A stretch of 64,000 nucleotides of DNA, from positions 5,248,460 through 5,312,459 of the forward strand of contig NC_087083.1 in NCBI RefSeq assembly GCF_026151205.1, written 5' to 3'. A program made the translations under genes and the position numbers. The notes under the pieces are model-generated. The model searched no databases. It was not told where the DNA came from and saw only the letters and a program-made list of their open reading frames with translations. Source of the stretch: Bolinopsis microptera. Taxonomy: Eukaryota > Ctenophora > Tentaculata > Lobata > Bolinopsidae. This document shows positions 59,301 through 64,000 of the stretch, piece by piece; the first letter of the stretch is position 1, and every line of letters starts with the position of its first letter.

Positions 59301-62300
59301 TAGAGGAACTACTGATAAGAGTATGATTAGACTGTGTTGCGTTATCAGTTGACTTTTTGCATCACTCTTCTAGATTATACGTAATAGGGTAACTTAGTTA
59401 TAGAGTAGGATTTTAGTTGTTGCAAGCATTGCACTAAGGTTTTAAGTTAGGTAAGTAGGCCACGAACTGTTGAGCAAACTGGGCTGAAAGCCCAAGCAAT
59501 ATGCAGTTCTGGTCTTGAGGCTATTTTACAATGTTTTATAACATGTGCTTGCAACTAGATCTTGAATGTCGCGTGCCCCACGGGGATTTGATTTATTCAT
59601 ACAATTTATTATATATTGGTTCCAAAGCCCTTATGGGTACCAGCAAAAAACTGGTTTTCAAACAAACAAGCATAATTTTTTCAGGATCGGTTAAAAGGAT
59701 CATGCAGTTGCGACAATTTTAACGTGTTCATGAAAGAGCAAACATCAAAACAAGGTCGATAGGGTGTGGCCCTGAATAATCCCATATCCAAAAACCCGCA
59801 TTCTCGCATTCTAAGAATGTAGGAAATTTTTAAAAGTAGGAAATTTTTGACAAAAAGTAGGAAATTCGAGAGCCAACTCTGAGAATTTTCGATAATATTT
59901 CAGTAGGAATTTAAGTGAAAGAGCAGACTAAAAGTTGCTGGACCGTTATTTAAATGTCCTCAGTCAGGGATCCACTGATCCAGTCTATCAAATTTCGTTT
60001 CACAGACCAAAGTTTGTTGCTATTAGCTACAAAATCTGTGCATCAAGTAACCACTAACCAGATGCTAATTATTGGGGCATTTTCGCGTACACGACATAAA
60101 TAGTTGTCATTATTACTTTATTAACATTTTACTATCTACTTATCTAGTCTATGAAACCGGATATGTCTACAGTGTCACCCGATATCTGTATTGGCAAGCA
60201 GTAGCATATACACATCACGTCTTCACTCTTCAATGTGTGTATCACACTGCACACACCCAGCCCAAATTCGTGTGGCGTGAGAAAATATCAGAAAAACAGG
60301 GCGTTTTAACTAATCTGTACGATGATGCTAGAATGGGCGTGAGAATTGGACTTTTTCTAGTTTTTTAATTAGTCGCTCTGCCCGCTTGCTTTTGTTGCTT
60401 ACATTGGGTTGTTGAACTTCCTATTAATCATGAATCGTCCAAAGTTTAAGTCTAAATCCGAGGTCCAATGCGGTATATGCAAAGAAGTTTGTACTCGAGC
60501 CGATAATCTAAAAGTTCATTTTAAGAGGTGTCACCCAGGGCATCAGCCCTATGAATTCATACCGAATCAACCGTTCTCCATTGTCAGATTCGTTCCAGGA
60601 GGCCAAATCTAGTTTAAATTTCCAAAATTTTCGGGGGCTTCGCCCCCAAAAGTAACCTAGGATTATCTATTAAAAAGCATTCCGGGCCCTAAAATAGTAA
60701 AATTGAGAATCTGGAATCCGCCATGAAAAATCTTTGAACCGCGCGAATACAAAGACTTTTTATGCGAGCGAAGCGATTGGGCCACAGAAAACGAAAAAAT
60801 TGAGAATGTAGGAAATTAAAAATTTTTTGGATATGGGCCTGAATTACGGATTTTCACAATTTAGGCGATTAATCCTCAAATGAGTAGTTTCAGTATGTCG
60901 TATGCAAAGTTCCGAGCCTCTGACATGAAAAATGAATCTGAAATAGTGCAATAAACCCAAGCGTTTGCACAGTTACTTTTGGACCCACATGATGTACCAT
61001 TCTTAATTTAGATGATACAGTGTTCTGTATTTCCTCATTTTGTTTGGGGATCCATTATTATCATCTCGAGAACCAAAAGGTCTCAGTCATTGTGATACAT
61101 GTCAACAATGTTGCGAAATACCGTGTCACATTGCCACGTTCATTACCCTATTAGTATTAGGCACTGGCGATTTGGTTTCTTTTGCTACTTGGTTTATTGG
61201 ATCAATCAATTTTGCCTCTGATCACGTGGCGAATCACGAACTCCAAGTTCATGTTTAGCCTGGCGCCTGCTTTTGTATACAGCAAGTGGTCGTCAAATTG
61301 AGGGTTGCTGTCTCAGCAACACAAAAATTTATGTGTCTGAGTGTAGTCTGTGAGTGCCGCACCGAAAAAAAGTTACATGTTTAAATTCAATTTTTTGATG
61401 TCTAAATTCAATGTTAAAATCATTTTCGTTCATTAATTCATTAATTCATCATAATTTTTACCCAAAATCTACTTTTACTTTTTTTTTCAGTTCAAGTACC
61501 GGAAGTTGATAGTCACGACAATCTAGTCACTTATCCACTACGAGCTGTGTCGAGTATAGAGGTGGGTGAATATGGATACGAGGGATACCCCCTGCTTACT
61601 GCTGTGCCGGAGTTTCCTGTTTTCAAGTGTCATAGCATCGATTATATGAATTGTATTACACTGGGGGTGTTTGCAAAGATCTTTAGACTGATTATGAAAA
61701 CAGTCGGAGGTGCTGGAGAATTGCGGGTAGCCCAAGCAACTGTCAACATCAAAGGATACACCGGGATAGAACATGGTCCCCGATGTACATCGGACTTCGC
61801 TCACTACAAAAGTAGTGAGTGGAGAGATTGGGGACTACTGTTCTTCCCCAAAACATTCGAGGTGCTGATCGACGAAAAAATGCTGCAGAAGGAATTCTTT
61901 GAGAACTTTATTGATTTAACAGTAGGGATGTCTCTTCTGTTGAGCGATGATATAACAGAGGACAACTTGGTTCAAGCAGAAAAATTTCTTAACAGATTTT
62001 TTATTCAGTTCTGTCGGCTGTACGGTGAGAAGTATTGCGGCTTCAACTTCCACCTAATCACTCACTTGGTCGAAAAGGTGCGGTATCTTGGACCGCTTTG
62101 GGCTACGTCCCTCTTTATTCACGAGGGCTTTAACCAAACCCTATTAAAGTGCTATCGTCCAGGGACCTCAGGTCTTAAGCAAATGGCAGAAAAATTACAG
62201 CTGCGACTGACCGTGCTGCAACTTTTCTCCTTTGTTTCGGCCAAGAAGAAGGACAGTATAGCTTGCAAACTTGCCGAGCGAGTATGGTTTCCATTGGAGC

Positions 62301-62806
62301 AGCCTGAAATTGATGTTGAGACCAGCTCATTGTTTAAAAGTGTAACTTTGTCTGAGTGGAATGTATGTCAAGAAGTGAAAGTAAAGCTTACCACTCTCTA
62401 CAATGCTGATATCAGCGATGAAGTAGTTATATACGACAGGGTTAAATACAAGAGAGACATTTTTACTACTGGTCGTTACTCAGGCGGTAAAAACTCTAAA
62501 CAAATTGATCACTTCATTTATTGCAAGGACTCTTCCCAATTTGGTAGAATAGACGATATCATAGTGATAAATGACGAAACATTCATAACCTATGCTAGGC
62601 TTGTCGTTGACAACAATTACGATTTCAACATTTTTCCGACAAACATCAGGGATATCCCACATATTAAACGTTGTCGGGCGACATCAGAAATAAATGTTCT
62701 GAAACTTAGTAAAACTAACTTAATTTTAAAGAAATGTATTTGTCTTACCCTCAAAGACAACTCCATAATGCTTGGCTATATGCCATTTCCGTCGGAAGCC
62801 TCTTAA
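50386..62806 (+). CDS. CACTA/EnSpm-type transposase, five exons, intact frame
   Basis: Exons 50386-50993, 51699-51828, 53434-53689, 54223-54300 and 61491-62806 join in phase with GT/AG borders and give 795 residues without a stop. The N-terminus is an acidic DHSDSE repeat. Residues about 115-145 hold paired Cys (CPSSNC, CTQEDC), followed by FLYTPLATQIKQILE. The tnp2-like core has LNLDGVE (Asp230), INEMPEYVRRKL, LKPLVLEL, NADSVMKPEL (Asp320), GKYSCPVC and DYMNCITLGV (Asp408; usually DYMH). A DUF4218-like region near 540-585 has NFHLITHLVEKVRYLGPLW. Such proteins cut and join DNA of CACTA elements in the nucleus. The final His of DYMH is Asn here. Real introns, an open frame and a fourth intron of 7.2 kb full of other elements suggest an old or host-adopted gene. 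The first ATG may not be the true start, since relatives often have an upstream zinc-binding segment. Confidence 0.85.
50410..50490 (+). repeat. In-frame acidic repeat (Asp-His-Ser-Asp-Ser-Glu)
   Basis: Imperfect units of GATCATAGTGATTCTGAG within the first transposase exon give a run of about 25 acidic and Ser residues. Confidence 0.85.
51829..53433. other. Transposase intron 2
   Basis: No second gene recognised. A C run lies at about 53250-53273. GTACCTGCACC and an inverted GGGTGTGGGGGTC-type stretch nearby suggest a small palindromic insertion. Confidence 0.5.
54364..56393. mobile_element. 2.03-kb TIR element with TTAA flanks
   Basis: The left end is TTAA then AGGACCAGTTAACTGAAAAA; the right end is its reverse complement followed by TTAA. 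The 24 outer bases are perfect. TGACGTCATAAAGTCCC repeats inverted about 145-170 bases further in. The TTAA flanks suggest a piggyBac-type target, although a TA target cannot be excluded. No transposase is seen. The interior contains a diverged piece of the 1.83-kb satellite (54590-55217). The element lies in transposase intron 4. Confidence 0.82.
54590..55217. repeat. Single diverged piece of the 1.83-kb satellite
   Basis: Matches the satellite at TAACTCGAAAAGTAAG, CATGTTGCTTCATAAG, CCACGCCCAAAATGGTTTTTG and AAGTCTCTACGACCTTCAGA. It then continues into TCAATATGGGCGTGGCCCTC, which in the array is present only as the reverse complement. It lacks the dense indels of the array. Confidence 0.85.
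56414..56601. mobile_element. 188-bp palindromic MITE
   Basis: Ends GGTACAACACCG and CGGTGTTGTACC. The interior is built from GGCTATAAGCCGGCTTAT palindromes and their variants, so most of it can fold back. It lies 20 bases downstream of the 2.03-kb element. Confidence 0.75.
56625..56735. repeat. GGCACGGTTAA minisatellite
   Basis: About nine imperfect 11-bp units (AAGGCACGGTT, AACGCACGGTT) just after the 188-bp MITE. Confidence 0.85.
57405..57502. repeat. 21-bp repeat upstream of the LINE ORF1
   Basis: Four to five units of CAGTTTTGCAATCAATATTTT with small changes, ending about 90 bases before the ORF1 ATG. This could be a 5' UTR promoter-type repeat of the retrotransposon. Confidence 0.75.
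57592..59211 (+). pseudogene. LINE ORF1-like protein, split by an insertion
   Basis: 57592-58178 and 58956-59211 form one 280-codon frame when the element between them and one 8-bp repeat are removed. The first part begins MEFSVSTLHEMEKQIEDLSD, has a charged helical region likely to be a coiled coil (about residues 60-115), then NFIIFGAPEQ and IERVG. This fits an RRM-like fold of L1-type ORF1 proteins, where RNP-like strands bind RNA. The second part continues RPIKVTL, the LSPDRSQDERISRQKL helix and KKYYIKNNKV, the usual C-terminal domain. ORF1 proteins coat the retrotransposon RNA. No ORF2 with endonuclease or reverse transcriptase follows, so the copy is incomplete. It lies in transposase intron 4, on the same strand. 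Confidence 0.8.
58179..58947. mobile_element. 769-bp TIR element with 8-bp TSD inside ORF1
   Basis: Ends GGGGATGATGCAACGTC and GACGTTGCATCACCCCC; the inner 21 bases (GATGCAACGTCAATTAATGTC) are a perfect inverted repeat. The 8-bp duplication GACAGCCC is at 58171-58178 and 58948-58955, proven by the split reading frame. A module starting GTCAATTAATGTCAGTATTCC and leading into several ATTGACATTA decamers occurs at both ends in the same orientation. The G-rich ends and 8-bp TSD recall Merlin elements, but this is an inference. No coding capacity. Confidence 0.87.
59212..59780. other. 3' flank of the LINE ORF1
   Basis: No ORF2 and no other gene. It may be retrotransposon 3' sequence, ending near 59520-59780, but no poly-A tail or target duplication was found. 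Confidence 0.4.
59781..60837. mobile_element. 1.06-kb TIR element carrying a zinc-finger frame
   Basis: Ends CCCATATCCAAAAA and TTTTTTGGATATGGG. Flanks CCTGAATAAT (59771) and CCTGAATTAC (60838) suggest a 7-8-bp target duplication with decay. GAATGTAGGAAATT lies just inside both ends in direct orientation. It contains a short C2H2 frame at 60430 and a motif GGGGGCTTCGCCCCC that can form a hairpin (about 60634-60648). Confidence 0.75.
60430..60612 (+). CDS. 60-residue C2H2 zinc-finger frame in a TIR element
   Basis: ATG to TAG, 60 codons. It reads MNRPKFKSK, then a C2H2-like finger CGICKEVCTRADNLKVH with a second His five residues on (FKRCH), then a Pro-rich end with no further domain. Cys and His spacing (C-x2-C-x12-H-x4-H) fits DNA-binding fingers. 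It could be an exon of a transposase or an element-encoded DNA-binding peptide. Whether it is expressed is unknown. Confidence 0.45.
   Translation: MNRPKFKSKSEVQCGICKEVCTRADNLKVHFKRCHPGHQPYEFIPNQPFSIVRFVPGGQI
60848..61490. other. Last part of transposase intron 4
   Basis: No feature with secure borders. It ends in a pyrimidine-rich tract and TTTTTTTTCAG before the last exon. Confidence 0.5.
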
Positions 62807-63223
62807 TGGGACTAGCTTTTATTTGGAGTTAAGCAATGATTTAGCTTCGTGCAAATTGTGTTATTTTGGTCCAGTGAAATTTAAAGTGTTACATTTAAGA
62901 ACAGAGAGCAACATTTCAGTAAGATTTATTTGCTACTTTCAATCATTGGTGATTGGTTTTTATCTTATCTAATAATCAAATGTTCCGGTACACTCTTTTG
63001 TACTTTTCCATAACGAAATTGGCGGGAATAATTTTGTTGGCGGGAAACAAGCGTTCTAGTTTCTTCTCTCGTCAAAAGAGCGGCAATTTGACGAGTTGAT
63101 GAATCCAGATTTTTGGAACATTTTTGGAACATTTTTGGAACATGTCCCAAAATTGTCCCAAAAGTGTCCCATGCATTTATTTGCCCTAATAAGCTCTAAA
63201 TAGTGCCAAAAATAATTGTAAAT
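62807..63223. other. 3' flank of the transposase gene
   Basis: Nothing recognised up to about 63110. Then TTTTTGGAACA occurs three times in tandem and GTCCCAAAA-type units follow, related to the repeat that starts at 63224. Confidence 0.5.
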
Positions 63224-64000
63224 GATGGATATAGGTAAAAACTAGGCCTAAGAGCCATCAAAACTCAAATAACATTACCCAGGTTCATGGAATGAACGAA
63301 AATGAACAAAAATGAATATTGTCCTAAAAATTCTCAGAACGGTTTAAAATTGGTCGGAAAGTGTTTATATTGGTCCTGCGACCACTCAAACCAAGTTTGG
63401 GAATCACTGCATGTCTAGAACCGATGTTACCTATGTTCCAAAATGTTCCAATTTTGGGACAATAATCCTCCTGAGAATCCAGATTTTTGGAACATGGGCA
63501 CATCGAAGTATTGGCTGTATTTAAGTGCTGGGAAGCCTCAATTCGGTTTCTAAGATGGATATAGGTAAAAACTAGGCCTAAGAGCCATCAAAACTCAAAT
63601 AACATTACCCAGGTTCATGTAATGAACGAAAATGAACAAAAATGAATATTGTCCTAAAAATGCTCAGAACGGTTTAAAATTGGTCGGAAAGTGTTTATAT
63701 TGGTCCTGGACCACTCAAACCAAGTTTGGGAATCACTGCATGTCTAGAACCGATGTTACCTATGTTCCAAAATGTTCCAATTTTGGGACAATAATCCTCC
63801 TGAGAATCCAGATTTTTGGAACATGGGCACATCGAAGTATTGGCTGTATTTAAGTGCTGGGAAGCCTCAATTCGGTTTTCTAAGATGGATATAGGTAAAA
63901 ACTAGGCCTAAGAGCCATCAAAACTCAAATAACATTACCCAGGTTCATGGAATGAACGAAAATGAACAAAAATGAATATTGTCCTAAAAATGCTCAGAAC
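63224..64000. repeat. 330-bp tandem repeat running off the window
   Basis: GATGGATATAGGTAAAAACT begins units at 63224, 63554 and 63884, giving a period of exactly 330 bp. The first two units are nearly identical; the third is cut by the window end. Each holds a palindromic pair, CCAAAATGTTCCAATTTTGG. Confidence 0.95.

Noticed and set aside
60072-60368. 98-codon plus-strand frame upstream of the zinc-finger frame
   Set aside because: Composition is unremarkable, no domain, and it lies within a TIR element; support was too weak to list as a gene.
61040-61258. 72-codon plus-strand frame with a hydrophobic middle
   Set aside because: In-frame stops separate it from the last transposase exon and no acceptor or donor places it in the gene.

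Overview
The window is eukaryotic and comes from an AT-rich invertebrate animal genome. Spliceosomal introns with GT/AG borders split clear metazoan genes: a DDX49/Dbp8-type helicase, a 142-residue TXNL4A/Dim1 U5 snRNP protein, and an LDL-receptor class A membrane protein with PPxY motifs. Repeats are abundant. The retroelement protein types would fit a cnidarian, another early-branching animal or another marine invertebrate, but I cannot name the species. No bacterial genes, operons, rRNA, tRNA or CRISPR were found.

Layout. 1-8.4 kb is 4.6 units of a 1.83-kb satellite, ending in GA-rich simple sequence. 8.8-11 kb is noisy sequence with a frame-broken fucolectin/F5-8C-like domain. 11.7-15.4 kb is bracketed by inverted copies of a GTCGAACTANAGTACGT repeat family. 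16.3-22.1 kb is the densest host region: a single-exon 482-residue four-repeat protein (+), a possible small two-exon gene (+), the 5' half of DDX49 (-) and complete TXNL4A (-). 22-26.9 kb is mostly repeats with a LINE remnant. 26.9-36.4 kb is a nine-exon MANSC/LDLa/TM/PPxY receptor; its fifth intron is swollen by minisatellites, one of which copied the exon's own splice donor 21 times. 37-48 kb is transposon-rich: three TIR families, SINE-like copies, microsatellites and poor C/G-rich sequence. 48.2-49.3 kb is a retroelement endonuclease-like pseudogene interrupted by an 8-bp-TSD MITE. 50.4-62.8 kb is a five-exon CACTA-type transposase gene, open throughout, whose 7.2-kb fourth intron holds at least four other elements, including a LINE ORF1 itself split by an 8-bp-TSD element. 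63.2 kb to the end is another tandem repeat of 330 bp.

The host genes do not form a pathway. DDX49 acts in rRNA processing and TXNL4A in splicing; the receptor tail suggests ubiquitin-ligase binding. The main story is mobile-element archaeology: nested insertions whose target-site duplications can be checked because they interrupt recognisable reading frames, and local tandem duplications that copied splice donors in two separate genes.

Limits. Neighbouring satellite copies differ mainly by single-base indels, and the domain at 10 kb shows the same defect, so parts of the first 11 kb and of 37.5-39.5 kb look like uncorrected long-read sequence. Exon models were made by eye from splice sites, phase continuity and protein resemblance. 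No database search was possible.
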